Under the pieces are notes generated by a model, which ran no database searches, was not told where the DNA came from, and was given only the letters and a program-made list of their open reading frames with translations. From positions 1,178,001-1,242,000 of the forward strand of contig NZ_CP055305.1 in assembly GCF_013377995.1 (NCBI RefSeq): 64,000 nt of DNA, read 5' to 3'. The position numbers and the translations under genes were made by a program. Origin of the DNA: Mannheimia pernigra. GTDB taxonomy: Bacteria; Pseudomonadota; Gammaproteobacteria; Enterobacterales; Pasteurellaceae. How positions within the stretch are numbered: the first letter of the stretch is position 1; each line of letters begins with the position of its first letter. Of the stretch, positions 7,425 to 16,940 are shown piece by piece.

Positions 7425-10151
7425 ATGTTAATACCATCAAAACTTGTTAGCTCTTTTAGATTACAAAATAGTATTCCCCGAAAACGCTTACTTCAAGAAT
7501 TAGATAAATCATTTAGCTATCCAGTTGTATTAATTAATGCACCTGCTGGTTATGGTAAAACCACATTAGTATCTCAGTGGATTGAAGGTAAAAAGAATAT
7601 TGGTTGGTATACCTTAGATGAAGGTGATAATAATCCTGAGCGTTTTGCATCTTATTTTAGTGCAGCACTGCATTCAGCGATTAATACAGAGATAGATATT
7701 AGATTGGAGGAAAACCGTAAAGCTAACTTGTTAGCTTTATTTAACCAGTTATTGATTACATCGGGAAAGTTTTCTGAGCATTTTTATCTCGTTATTGATG
7801 ATTATCACGTTATTGAAAATGATGAAATCCATGAGGCATTAAAGTATTGGATTAAACACCAACCAGCTAATATGACTTTAATTCTTATTTCTCGTTCTAT
7901 TCCTCCTTTAAGTATTGCAAGCTTGAGAGTTCAGGAACAGCTATTGGAAATTGATATTAATCAGCTTATGTTTGATCATCGAGAAAGTACAGAATTTTTA
8001 CAAACAAGATTAGGTTCTGAGTTAAAACAGCAGGATATTATTAAATTATGTAATGAAGTTGAAGGATGGCCAACAGCATTTCAATTAATTAGCTTGTTTG
8101 CTAAGAATAAATCACAATCTTTCAATGTTCCATTACAAGATATTGCTAAACGATTATCTAAGTCGAATAATTTTCATATAAATGAATATTTAGCAGAAGA
8201 AGTATTAAATAAAGTAGATGATGATACACGTTTATTTATTTTACGTTGTTCTGTATTACATTCAATGAATGAGTCCTTAGTACAAGCAGTTACTGGTGAA
8301 CAATACAGTAGAGTAAAGTTAGAGAACCTTGAAAAACAAGGAATGTTTTTACAACAAATGGCAAATAGTAAATGGCAAAATATTGATGACAATTGGTGGA
8401 AATTTCATCCTCTTTTTGCTTCTTTTCTCAATTTATGTTGTAAACACGAGCTATATGATGAATTACCTTTATTACATCGAAAAGCTGCACTGGCGTGGTT
8501 AAAATTAGGATATGTAACGGAAGCCTTATACCACGCAATGCAACTGTCGGATACGAAATTATTGCTAGATATTTTAGAAGAGCATGCTTGGGCAGTATTC
8601 CATCAAGGGGAGCTAAAACTATTAGAAGAGAGTTTGCATTGCCTCGATTACACACATTTAACAGAGCATACCAATCTTGTACTATTAAAAGCTTGGTTAG
8701 TGCAAAGCCAACATCGTCATATAGAGGTTGGTGGAATTTTGTCTGCTTTTTCTCAGGCATTAACTGAAAACAAAATCGAATTAAGTAAAACTGCAAATGC
8801 GGAATTCAATGTATTGAGAGCTCAGGTTGCGATAAATTCTGGAGATGAAAATACGGCACTCCAATTAGCATCAGAAGCATTGAATGATCTCTCTGAAAGT
8901 GCTTATTATGCGCATATCGTGGCGACTTCTATTATTGGAGAGGCTCATCATTGTCAGGGTAATCTTTCAGAAGCGTTAGGAATGTTGCAGAAAGCAGAAC
9001 GAATGGCTAGACAGCATCATACTTATCACAATATTTTATGGGCGCAACTTCAACAATCAGAAATTTTACTTGCTCAAGGATTTTCACAAGCAGCTTATGA
9101 GATGCTAGATAAAGCGAGTGAATTTGTTAAAGAAAATCATTTACAAAAAGTGCCAATGTATGAATTCTTACTGCGTTCAAAGGGTAAAATTTTATGGGAA
9201 TGGTATAATCTTGATAAAGCAGAATCTATGGCTACTGCTGGTATGAAAGCATTATCCAAGTTTGAAGATAAATTACAATCTTTAACATTATTGACCAAGA
9301 TTTCTTTAGCAAGAGGTAATTTAGATAATACTTCTCGTTTATTAGAAGAAGTTGAGCAATTAGAACATTCTCATTCTTATCATCATGATTGGATCGCTAA
9401 TGCTGATCAGGTAAGAATATTTTATTGGCAAATGACCAATGATATTTCTGCTGCGAGAAATTGGTTGATTCAAAATCCCTTCCCTGCTTCTAATAGAAAT
9501 CATTTTACTCAAGTACAATGGCGTAATATCGTAAGGGCTCGGATAATACTTGAGGAGTATGCTGATGCTAAAGATATTTTGGATAATTTAATTGAAACTG
9601 CTGAAAAATTTTCTCTCGTTAGCGATTTGAATCGCGCATTAATTTTGCGTAATAGGCTTTATTTTTTACAGGGAGAGAAAGAATTAGCACAGAATGATTT
9701 AATTCAAGCACTAAAATTAACTAGACAAACTAATTTTATTAGTGCTTTCGTCATTGAGGGCGATGTAATGGCACAGCAAATTCGCCATTTATTACAATTA
9801 AATGTATTAGATGAATTAGTGTTGCATAAAGCACAGTTTATTTTACGAAATATTAATCAATTTTATCGTCATAAATTTGCTCATTTTGATGAGGCTTTTG
9901 TCAATCAGTTATTAAAAAATCCTAAAGTGCCTGAACTACTGAAAATTAGCCCGCTTACTCAACGTGAATGGCAAGTTTTAGGGCTGATTTATTCAGGTTA
10001 TAGCAATGAACAGATTTCAGATGAACTACAAGTTGCCGCTACAACGATTAAAACTCATATTAGAAATCTATATCAAAAAATAGGCGTTACTAATCGTAAT
10101 GAAGCGATTAGTTATACGAAAGAGCTACTAATGTTGATGGGGTACAATTAA
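7425..10151 (+). CDS. malT: MalT, ATP- and maltotriose-dependent activator of the maltose genes
   Basis: Cytoplasmic STAND-type regulator that binds DNA at GGAKGA boxes when bound to maltotriose and ATP. From the ATG at 7425 it has 908 residues (E. coli 901). The N-terminus MLIPSKL is the family start, so an in-frame TTG at 7398 was not used. Walker A APAGYGKTT is at residues 39-47, and a Walker B-like LVIDDYH follows near 120. The middle is a helical-repeat region, and a LuxR-type helix-turn-helix (LTQREWQVLGLI to IGVTNRNEAI) ends the protein. It is flanked by all its predicted target genes. Confidence 0.95.
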   Translation: MLIPSKLVSSFRLQNSIPRKRLLQELDKSFSYPVVLINAPAGYGKTTLVSQWIEGKKNIGWYTLDEGDNNPERFASYFSAALHSAINTEIDIRLEENRKANLLALFNQLLITSGKFSEHFYLVIDDYHVIENDEIHEALKYWIKHQPANMTLILISRSIPPLSIASLRVQEQLLEIDINQLMFDHRESTEFLQTRLGSELKQQDIIKLCNEVEGWPTAFQLISLFAKNKSQSFNVPLQDIAKRLSKSNNFHINEYLAEEVLNKVDDDTRLFILRCSVLHSMNESLVQAVTGEQYSRVKLENLEKQGMFLQQMANSKWQNIDDNWWKFHPLFASFLNLCCKHELYDELPLLHRKAALAWLKLGYVTEALYHAMQLSDTKLLLDILEEHAWAVFHQGELKLLEESLHCLDYTHLTEHTNLVLLKAWLVQSQHRHIEVGGILSAFSQALTENKIELSKTANAEFNVLRAQVAINSGDENTALQLASEALNDLSESAYYAHIVATSIIGEAHHCQGNLSEALGMLQKAERMARQHHTYHNILWAQLQQSEILLAQGFSQAAYEMLDKASEFVKENHLQKVPMYEFLLRSKGKILWEWYNLDKAESMATAGMKALSKFEDKLQSLTLLTKISLARGNLDNTSRLLEEVEQLEHSHSYHHDWIANADQVRIFYWQMTNDISAARNWLIQNPFPASNRNHFTQVQWRNIVRARIILEEYADAKDILDNLIETAEKFSLVSDLNRALILRNRLYFLQGEKELAQNDLIQALKLTRQTNFISAFVIEGDVMAQQIRHLLQLNVLDELVLHKAQFILRNINQFYRHKFAHFDEAFVNQLLKNPKVPELLKISPLTQREWQVLGLIYSGYSNEQISDELQVAATTIKTHIRNLYQKIGVTNRNEAISYTKELLMLMGYN

Positions 10152-10214
10152 AATATAGTGATGTTTATAAACGCTTTTCAAGAGAGACAAGCGGTCATTT
10201 TTAGACAAAATTTT

Positions 10215-10234
10215 GCAGACCAAAGCTGGTCTGC
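10215..10234. terminator. Bidirectional terminator between malT and malG
   Basis: GCAGACCA and TGGTCTGC form a perfect 8-bp stem with an AAGC loop. It is preceded by TTTT and followed by AAAAA, so it can act for malG-side transcripts on the minus strand and for malT on the plus strand. An uptake signal (10187-10195) lies just upstream. Confidence 0.75.
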
Positions 10235-10255
10235 AAAAAGAATACCTATATTTAT

Positions 10256-11146
10256 TTAGCCTTTTACGCCACCAGCGGTTAATCCACCGACTAACCAGCG
10301 TTGTGCGAGTAAGAAGACGAATGTAATTGGTATAGCAGATAATACCGCAGCTGCAGCAAAGTCTCCCCATAAATAGTTTTGTGGGTATAGATATTGCTGC
10401 ATACCAACAGCTAACGTATAGCTGTTTACATCACGTAATAATAAAGAGGCAACGGGTACTTCAGTAATCGCTGCAATAAATGAAAGAATGAATACAACGG
10501 CTAAAATAGGCACGGAAAGTGGTAATAAAATTAGACGGAATGCCTGCCATGGTGTTGCACCATCAAGAGAGGCGGCTTCTTCTAATGAGCCATCAATTGT
10601 TTCAAAGTACCCCTTAATTGTCCAAACGTGTAATGCAATACCGCCTAGATAAGCAAAGATGACACCACCGTGAGTATTTAAACCTAAAAATGGTACATAT
10701 TGTCCGAGTCTATCGAATAAAGCATATAAAGCCACTAAAGAAAGTACTGCTGGGAACATTTGAAAAATGAGCATTCCTTGTAAGATGGTTTTTTTGCCTT
10801 TGAATTTCATTCGAGCAAAAGCATAAGCACAGGTCGTAGATAAGGTAACTATACCGATAGAGGTAATAGTTGCGATTTTAATTGAGTTCCAAAGCCAACG
10901 TAATACAGGAAATGGAGGGGGAGTAACAGTGCCATCCGCGTGTGTTACATCAAAACCTAAGGCGGCTTGCCAGTGTTCCCATGAAATTTGGCTTGGTATA
11001 ATATCCCCAAGGGCAAGATTGCCAGGGCGTAAAGAAATGCCAATGACCATTAATAGCGGAAAAATAATCAGGGCGATAAAAGAAATCAAAATTAAATGAG
11101 TTGCCCACACCCGATAACGTGCAGATTTAGATTGAACAATTGCCAT
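10256..11146 (-). CDS. malG: Maltose/maltodextrin ABC transporter permease MalG
   Basis: Inner-membrane subunit that forms the translocation channel with MalF. From the ATG at 11146 it has 296 residues, the same as E. coli MalG, and starts MAIVQSKS. AAGGAG sits just before that ATG. An in-frame start at 11170 would add eight residues the family lacks. The EAA loop that contacts MalK is visible (LEEAASLDGATPWQAF), and the C-terminus GLTAGGVKG is as in E. coli. It is the last gene of malEFG. Confidence 0.96.
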   Translation of the reverse strand: MAIVQSKSARYRVWATHLILISFIALIIFPLLMVIGISLRPGNLALGDIIPSQISWEHWQAALGFDVTHADGTVTPPPFPVLRWLWNSIKIATITSIGIVTLSTTCAYAFARMKFKGKKTILQGMLIFQMFPAVLSLVALYALFDRLGQYVPFLGLNTHGGVIFAYLGGIALHVWTIKGYFETIDGSLEEAASLDGATPWQAFRLILLPLSVPILAVVFILSFIAAITEVPVASLLLRDVNSYTLAVGMQQYLYPQNYLWGDFAAAAVLSAIPITFVFLLAQRWLVGGLTAGGVKG

Positions 11147-11200
11147 ATATACTCCTTTCAATTTATGCAAGGTTAAGGATCATAATCACTTAAGACCTTT

Positions 11201-12739
11201 TTATAATTCCATCTTAGTTGCTTTAATATTTAATAGTGCAAGACCACCTACTAATAAGAATATAATGGTTGCAATGGCTGCAGCTAAGCCAAAATCTTGA
11301 GTTCCACTACCTTCAAATGCAATTCGATAAGTATAACTGACTAATAAGTCAGTATAACCAGCGGGGGTCGTTGTTCCAATCATATCTGGGCGACCATTTG
11401 TTAATAATTGAATTAATACAAAGTTGTTAAAATTAAATGCGAATGAAGCAATCATTAGCGGAGTGAGGGGTTTTAACAATAATGGAAACGTAATTTTACT
11501 AAAGTTTTGCCAAGTTGATGCTCCATCCATTGCTGATGCCTCGTATAAATCCGCTGGAATAGCTTTTAATAAGCCCATACATAAAATCATCATATACGGA
11601 TAACCTAACCAAGTATTAACGATAAGAATCATTACTTTGGCAAGAAACGGATCGTTAAACCACTCTGGGCTGATACCAAATAATTGATTTAAGATCATAT
11701 TGATTTCACCAAAACTTTGGTTAAATAAGCCTTTAAAAATAAGAATAGAAATAAATGAAGGAACTGCATACGGTAAAATTAATAGTAACCGATATATTGC
11801 TTTACCTTTGAGTGCTTCCCATTGTACTAAACAGGCGAGTATCATACCCAGAATTACAGTAAAAACTACAGTTAATAAAGAGAATACAACTGTCCAAATA
11901 AAGATCTGCACAAACGGTTTTTGGATTCCTTCATCGGTGAAAATTTTAACGAAGTTATTGAAGCCTGATCCTACTGTATAACCAGGTTCCAGTGTCTCAT
12001 TTAACCAGTTTCCGTTAGCATCAATTTCTTGAAAGAAACCTGTTTCATCATTTGCTTGATAGAGTTTACCGGTTTCATTATTTAATAGAGTTTTACTCTC
12101 TTCGTTGAATTGATAACGTGGTTTTTGTTCTGAAAATTGACGTAATGAACTCATTGTCAACTCATTATTGTTCGGCAGAATGATTGTCATTGACTGAAGT
12201 GCAGAACGATTTTGTGTAATTGTTTTGAGTGGAGCAGTATTTCCAACTGGGGCTAATTGTTCTGTTACCGCAATGCGATTGCCTGTAGTTAATACAATAC
12301 TCTCTGAAACAAAAACTTGTTCTGTAGATGGATTAGTTAATGAGATTTTATATTTGTTATTTGGTTGGGAATAAAGAGAAAAATTGTATTTCTCTCCAGA
12401 AAAATAGTGTTGTTCCGTGAGTACAGAAACTGCACGCTCAAAGGCTAATTGATTAGAGCCACTATAGTTAGTAAAAGCAATTGCAATGGTAGCAACTAGA
12501 GGGAATAAGATAAAAATGACCATTCCCGTAATACCTGGATAAACATAACGCCAAGCATAAGTATTTCTACTACTGAAAATGTAAACGCCAGAGGTAAGAA
12601 GGATAAGAGTTAAAATAGCAAAAAGATATTCACCTTGTGAGTACATTAATACAACAAGATAGAAGTCAAGCAATAATACTAATCCTGCTGATAAATATTT
12701 TAGCCAATTAGTTGATTTAGATTGGGATTGAGCGAGCAT
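11201..12739 (-). CDS. malF: Maltose/maltodextrin ABC transporter permease MalF
   Basis: Inner-membrane partner of MalG, 512 residues (E. coli 514). Three N-terminal membrane segments are followed by a large hydrophilic periplasmic loop (about residues 95-270), typical of MalF and used to dock MalE. The C-terminal segments include the EAA motif YEASAMDGASTWQNF that contacts MalK. GAGGTG sits 6 bases before the ATG. A hairpin separates it from malE. Confidence 0.95.
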   Translation of the reverse strand: MLAQSQSKSTNWLKYLSAGLVLLLDFYLVVLMYSQGEYLFAILTLILLTSGVYIFSSRNTYAWRYVYPGITGMVIFILFPLVATIAIAFTNYSGSNQLAFERAVSVLTEQHYFSGEKYNFSLYSQPNNKYKISLTNPSTEQVFVSESIVLTTGNRIAVTEQLAPVGNTAPLKTITQNRSALQSMTIILPNNNELTMSSLRQFSEQKPRYQFNEESKTLLNNETGKLYQANDETGFFQEIDANGNWLNETLEPGYTVGSGFNNFVKIFTDEGIQKPFVQIFIWTVVFSLLTVVFTVILGMILACLVQWEALKGKAIYRLLLILPYAVPSFISILIFKGLFNQSFGEINMILNQLFGISPEWFNDPFLAKVMILIVNTWLGYPYMMILCMGLLKAIPADLYEASAMDGASTWQNFSKITFPLLLKPLTPLMIASFAFNFNNFVLIQLLTNGRPDMIGTTTPAGYTDLLVSYTYRIAFEGSGTQDFGLAAAIATIIFLLVGGLALLNIKATKMEL

Positions 12740-12787
12740 AAGAACACCTCGAAATTTTTACTGCACTTAGGGGTGAATATGAAAATA

Positions 12788-12810
12788 GAGTGGGTAGTTA
12801 AAACCCACTC
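12788..12810 (-). other. Hairpin between malE and malF
   Basis: GAGTGGGT and ACCCACTC form a perfect 8-bp stem with a 7-base loop, 18 bases after the malE stop and followed on the minus strand by a T-rich stretch. It probably causes partial termination or protects malE mRNA, so that binding protein is made in excess over MalF and MalG. E. coli uses a REP hairpin at the same place. Confidence 0.7.
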
Positions 12811-12827
12811 CAAATTTTGAAAGATTA

Positions 12828-14015
12828 TTATTGTTTTTGAATACGAGAATGCGCATCATCTAACGCTTCTTTTACAGATTGACGACCTGTTACAGCATTA
12901 TTGATTGCAGCTTTTTCAGCATACCAGAAAGCAGACATCTGTGGAATATTTGGCATAATTTCACCATTTTTCGCATTTTCCATGGTTGCTGTGATACGAG
13001 GATCTGCTGCTAGTTTTTCTTGATAAGATTTTAATGCAACAGCACCTAAAGGCTTATCTTTATTTACAGTATCTAAACCATCATCTGTAAGTAGATAATT
13101 TTCTAAGAACTCCTTAGCTAAGTCTTTATTAGGGCTAGAGCTATTTATTCCCGCACTTAATACCCCTACAAATGGTTTAGAGGCTTGACCATTTAATGTT
13201 GGCAACACTGCTACGCCGTATTTAATACCACTTTTATTAATGTTGCCCCAAGACCAAGGACCATTAATAGTTAATGCTGTTTGACCTTTATTGAATGAGG
13301 CTTCAGCAACCGCGTAATCCATATCTGCACTAATATGTTTGTTTTTGACCATGTCAACAACAAATTGTAGTGCTTTTACTGCTCCTTCATTATTTACACC
13401 AACATCCTTCACGTCATATTTACCATTAGCAAATTTAAACGCATAGGCTCCATTTGAAGCCGCAACTGGCCAAGTGAAGTATGGTTCTGATAAATTCCAC
13501 ATAATCGCATTTTTGCCATCTTTTTTGAGTTTTTTATCTAACTCAATAATTTCTTCCCAAGATTTTGGAGCCTCTTTTACTAAGTCTTTATTATAAATTA
13601 ACGAAATAGCCTCAATTGCAACTGGATAGCCAATGATTTTTCCATTATAGGTTTCGGCATCCCAAGAAAAATCAACAAACTTGTCTTTGAATTCTTTGCT
13701 TACATTAACTTCAGCTAATAAGCCTGATTGTGCATATCCACCAAAGCGGTCGTGTGCCCAAAACATAATATCAGGACCATCGCCAGTTGAAGCCACTTGT
13801 GCAAACTTTTCTTCCATTTTATCTGGATGTTCCACTAAGACGGAAACACCAGTATCCTTTTCAAATTTTTTACCAACTTCAGCTAGCCCATTATAACCTT
13901 TATCACCATTAATCCAGATGACGAGCTTGCCTTCAGTCATTTTGGCCATAACAGTGCCAGAAAGAACTAAGCTTGCAAGTGTAGCTAAAGTAAATTTGAT
14001 ACATTTGTTTTTCAT
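12828..14015 (-). CDS. malE: Periplasmic maltose/maltodextrin-binding protein
   Basis: Substrate-binding protein of the MalFGK2 transporter, 395 residues (E. coli 396). The signal peptide ends near residue 25 (GTVMA, then KMTEGKLVIW), and the mature start closely follows E. coli MBP (KIEEGKLVIW). Conserved ligand-lobe segments such as GPWSWGNINKSGI are present. AAGGAG precedes the ATG. The promoter has a MalT box and shares upstream CRP sites with the divergent malK. Confidence 0.97.
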   Translation of the reverse strand: MKNKCIKFTLATLASLVLSGTVMAKMTEGKLVIWINGDKGYNGLAEVGKKFEKDTGVSVLVEHPDKMEEKFAQVASTGDGPDIMFWAHDRFGGYAQSGLLAEVNVSKEFKDKFVDFSWDAETYNGKIIGYPVAIEAISLIYNKDLVKEAPKSWEEIIELDKKLKKDGKNAIMWNLSEPYFTWPVAASNGAYAFKFANGKYDVKDVGVNNEGAVKALQFVVDMVKNKHISADMDYAVAEASFNKGQTALTINGPWSWGNINKSGIKYGVAVLPTLNGQASKPFVGVLSAGINSSSPNKDLAKEFLENYLLTDDGLDTVNKDKPLGAVALKSYQEKLAADPRITATMENAKNGEIMPNIPQMSAFWYAEKAAINNAVTGRQSVKEALDDAHSRIQKQ

Positions 14016-14080
14016 AAAAAACTCCTTGTGATTAAATGATAGAAATAGATATTTACTATCTACCTCTTAGGTTATAGCAA

Positions 14081-14114
14081 ATTATCAACTATTCATTCTA
14101 TTTGAGATCATCCC
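14081..14114 (-). promoter_or_regulatory. malE promoter with MalT box
   Basis: On the minus strand GGGATGA (14114-14108) precedes GATAAT (14086-14081) by about 21 bases. The box would be near -36 of a start around 14074, the same geometry as at malP. A TATAAC at 14076-14071 is an alternative -10. Confidence 0.55.
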
Positions 14115-14166
14115 TAATTCTACGCCCCTTTGTCTAAAAGTATGAATTAAGCAACACTTTTTCTAA

Positions 14167-14188
14167 TTTTGTGATCGAATTCACAAAA
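14167..14188. promoter_or_regulatory. CRP site in the malE-malK divergent region
   Basis: The core TGTGA-TCGAAT-TCACA is a perfect match to the TGTGA-N6-TCACA consensus. It lies between the divergent malE and malK promoters, as in enteric malB regions, and implies catabolite control. Confidence 0.8.
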
Positions 14189-14199
14189 AGAAGGTAAAA

Positions 14200-14221
14200 A
14201 AATGAGATATTGATCACAAAA
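14200..14221. promoter_or_regulatory. Second CRP site in the malE-malK divergent region
   Basis: TGAGA-TATTGA-TCACA has one mismatch to the CRP consensus. Its centre is 33 bp from that of the first site, about three helical turns, so both dimers would lie on the same face of the DNA. Confidence 0.65.
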
Positions 14222-14301
14222 TTTATAAGAATTTTTAAAATAGGAACCTTAGGAATAAAGTAAATAGCATGATGTGTCTAATCCTAAAAAAAATTGTTCT
14301 A

Positions 14302-14338
14302 GGATGATTTCTTCTTTAGGTAAAAACGTGACTATTCT
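14302..14338 (+). promoter_or_regulatory. malK promoter with MalT box
   Basis: GGATGA (14302-14307) stands 25 bases before a TATTCT -10 element (14333-14338), putting the box near -40 of the predicted start. The rest of the 368-base gap between malE and malK holds the CRP sites and the malE promoter; no gene was seen in it. Confidence 0.5.
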
Positions 14339-14383
14339 GCTAAATTCAAACCACAAACAAAAAACAATATAAGAGGTTTAATT

Positions 14384-15502
14384 ATGGCAAGTGTATTATT
14401 ACGCAAGGTGGGCAAATCTTACGGTGATATTCATATTTCTAAAGATATTAATTTAGAAATTAATGAAGGAGAATTTGTTGTTTTTGTTGGTCCGTCAGGG
14501 TGCGGAAAATCGACTTTATTGCGTATGATTGCAGGCCTTGAAGATATTACGACTGGCCAACTCTATATTGGCGATAAATTAATGAATGATATAGAGCCTT
14601 CGAAGAGAGGAATTGGTATGGTTTTCCAATCTTATGCACTTTATCCTCATTTAGATGTTGCAGAGAATATGTCATTTGGCTTGAAATTAGCTGGCATAAA
14701 TAAAGTAGAGCGTGATCAGCGTGTAAAGCAAGTTGCAGAAATTTTACAACTTGCTCATTTACTAGATAGAAAACCTAAAGCGCTTTCAGGTGGGCAGCGT
14801 CAACGTGTAGCTATTGGTAGAACGTTAGTGTCACAACCAGAAGTCTTTTTATTAGATGAACCTCTTTCTAATCTTGATGCAGCTTTGCGTGTACAAATGC
14901 GAGTTGAGATCTCTAAATTACATAAAAAGTTAAATCGTACAATGATTTATGTAACTCATGATCAGGTAGAGGCTATGACTTTAGCGGATAAAATTGTGGT
15001 ATTAAATGCAGGTGGTATTGCTCAGGTTGGCAAACCATTAGAACTTTATCATTATCCTGCTAATCGCTTTGTTGCTGGTTTTATTGGGTCACCTAAAATG
15101 AATTTCTTACCCGTGAAGGTAATAGATGTAGAAGCTGAAAGAGTAAAAATTGAGCTGCCCGATGCAAATCATCACAACTTTTGGATACCCGTTTCTGGTG
15201 AGGGGGTAAATACTGGAGATAATTTATCTTTAGGTATTCGCCCAGAACATTTATTGCCATCCGAGCAAGCTCAAGTAACCTTACACGGTATTGTGCAAGT
15301 AGTAGAATTGCTCGGTAATGAAACTCAAGTCCACCTTGAAATACCAGAAATTAAACAGCCAACCTTGATTTATCGTCAAAATGATGTGCTATTAGTTAAT
15401 GAAGGCGATGAAATGAATATTGGCATCGTTCCAGAGCGTTGTCATTTGTTTAAAGAAGATGGAACAGCTTGCAAACGTTTATTTGTAGAAAAAGGAATAT
15501 AA
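14384..15502 (+). CDS. malK: Maltose/maltodextrin transport ATP-binding protein MalK
   Basis: ATPase of the MalEFGK transporter, 372 residues (E. coli 371), peripheral on the inner membrane. Walker A GPSGCGKST is at 36-44, Q-loop Gln82, signature LSGGQ at 134-138, Walker B with Asp158-Glu159 and switch His192. The C-terminal regulatory domain (about 240-372) contains the GIRPEHL motif, the region that in E. coli binds MalT and EIIA-Glc. It is divergent from malE and 84 bases ahead of lamB, probably in one unit with lamB and malM. Confidence 0.96.
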   Translation: MASVLLRKVGKSYGDIHISKDINLEINEGEFVVFVGPSGCGKSTLLRMIAGLEDITTGQLYIGDKLMNDIEPSKRGIGMVFQSYALYPHLDVAENMSFGLKLAGINKVERDQRVKQVAEILQLAHLLDRKPKALSGGQRQRVAIGRTLVSQPEVFLLDEPLSNLDAALRVQMRVEISKLHKKLNRTMIYVTHDQVEAMTLADKIVVLNAGGIAQVGKPLELYHYPANRFVAGFIGSPKMNFLPVKVIDVEAERVKIELPDANHHNFWIPVSGEGVNTGDNLSLGIRPEHLLPSEQAQVTLHGIVQVVELLGNETQVHLEIPEIKQPTLIYRQNDVLLVNEGDEMNIGIVPERCHLFKEDGTACKRLFVEKGI

Positions 15503-15586
15503 AAGATTTTATTTACTGATTTTAAGGGGTATCTCCTCAAGTAATCATTAACCTAAGTTAGACTACATATTAAGAGAGGTTCTATT

Positions 15587-16858
15587 ATGAAAAAAGCAGT
15601 TCTAGTAGTTGCAATTAGCAGTGCAATGTTTGTCGCTAGTGCATCAGCGGTTGATTTCCACGGATATGCACGTTCAGGTATCGGTTGGACATCGGGGGGG
15701 GGGGAGCAATCCGCATTCACGGTAAATGGTGGTGGTTCAAAATACCGTTTAGGTAACGAATCTGATACCTATGCAGAATTGAAATTAGGCCAAGAATTAT
15801 TTAAAAGTGGTGAGAAATCTATCTACTTTGATACAAACCTTGCTTATGGCGGTACGCTTCACAACAACGACTGGACAGAAACCAGCCCGGCATTACGTGA
15901 ATTAAACGTACAATTCAAAAACTTTGCGGATAGCTTACCGGGTGCAACCTTATGGGCTGGTAAACGTTTTTACCAACGCCACGATGTTCATATGAACGAC
16001 TTCTACTATTGGGATATTTCAGGTCCGGGTGCTGGGGTTGAAAATGTTGATTTAGGCTTCGGAAAACTCTCTTTAGCGGTAACTCGTGATACAGAGAAAG
16101 ACGGTGCATTCTCTTATTACTATGACTATGCTAAAAAAGCGTATGTAAATAACCGCGATGCGAAAAAAGAAGTATATAACGATATTTTTGATGTTCGCTT
16201 AGCAGGTATTGAACTTTGGAAAGACGGCTCATTAGAGTTAGGCTTTGATTATGGCAATGCTCATACTAAAGATGGTACTAAACTCAATAATGAAAAAGCG
16301 ACCAAAAACGGTTATATGGTAACAGCGGAATACACTCAAGGTAACTTCTTTGGTGGTTTCAATAAATTTACTGCACAATATGCAACCGACTCTATGACTT
16401 CTTGGAATAATGGGCACGCACAGGGTTCGAAAGCAGATAATAAAGGTAATATGCTTCGTTTAATCAACCAAGGGGTAGTACAAGCGAGTGATAAAGTTGA
16501 AGTAATGTATGCCTTAATCTACGAAAAAACAAAACTAGATAATAAAAAAGGTAAAACTTGGTACTCTGCAGGTATCCGTCCAATGTACAAATGGAACGAT
16601 ACAATGAGTACATTATTAGAAGTTGGTTATGATCGCATTAAAGATCAAGCAACAGGCAAGAAAAATGACTTGGTAAAATACACCGTTGCACAACAATGGC
16701 AGGCTGGTAATAGCATTTGGGCTCGTCCAGCAATCCGTGTATTTGGTACTTATGCACATTGGAATGACAAATTTAAAACTAAAGATCGTACTGATGCTGG
16801 CTACAAAGCCAAAGACGGCGAGTTTATCACAGGCGTTCAATTTGAAGCTTGGTGGTAA
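15587..16858 (+). CDS. lamB: Maltoporin LamB
   Basis: Outer-membrane trimeric porin for maltodextrins, 423 residues. The signal peptide ends ASA at residue 21, and the mature protein starts VDFHGYARSGIGW, as in E. coli LamB. Strongly conserved blocks include WAGKRFYQRHDVHM, YYWDISGPGAG and the C-terminal Trp-Trp that ends the last strand. Codons 36-40 lie in a run of 11 G (15694-15704). The sequence as given is in frame, but one G more or less gives a stop within 7 to 18 codons of the run. The gene is therefore probably phase-variable. Confidence 0.96.
   Translation: MKKAVLVVAISSAMFVASASAVDFHGYARSGIGWTSGGGEQSAFTVNGGGSKYRLGNESDTYAELKLGQELFKSGEKSIYFDTNLAYGGTLHNNDWTETSPALRELNVQFKNFADSLPGATLWAGKRFYQRHDVHMNDFYYWDISGPGAGVENVDLGFGKLSLAVTRDTEKDGAFSYYYDYAKKAYVNNRDAKKEVYNDIFDVRLAGIELWKDGSLELGFDYGNAHTKDGTKLNNEKATKNGYMVTAEYTQGNFFGGFNKFTAQYATDSMTSWNNGHAQGSKADNKGNMLRLINQGVVQASDKVEVMYALIYEKTKLDNKKGKTWYSAGIRPMYKWNDTMSTLLEVGYDRIKDQATGKKNDLVKYTVAQQWQAGNSIWARPAIRVFGTYAHWNDKFKTKDRTDAGYKAKDGEFITGVQFEAWW
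15694..15704 (+). repeat. G11 homopolymer inside lamB
   Basis: Eleven consecutive G encode the third base of Ser36, Gly37 to Gly39 and the first base of Glu40, 15 residues into the mature porin. With G10 the frame reaches TAA seven codons after the run; with G12 it reaches TAA about 18 codons after. Runs of this length slip readily during replication in Pasteurellaceae. Confidence 0.85.
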
Positions 16859-16872
16859 TCATTAAAGATATG

Positions 16873-16897
16873 GTGGGTGGGGAATTGACCTACCCAC
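16873..16897 (+). other. Hairpin between lamB and malM
   Basis: GTGGGT-G-GG and CC-T-ACCCAC form an 8-bp stem with one mismatch, 14 bases after the lamB stop, without a T run. It may reduce malM expression relative to lamB or protect the lamB mRNA. Confidence 0.5.
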
Positions 16898-16940
16898 TCT
16901 TCCATCACTTTATCATTTTTCACAATTTTTAGAGGTTAAT

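Noticed and set aside
8428..8796. Antisense reading frames over malT
   Set aside because: No RBS, no recognisable domain, and they lie fully inside a well-supported gene.
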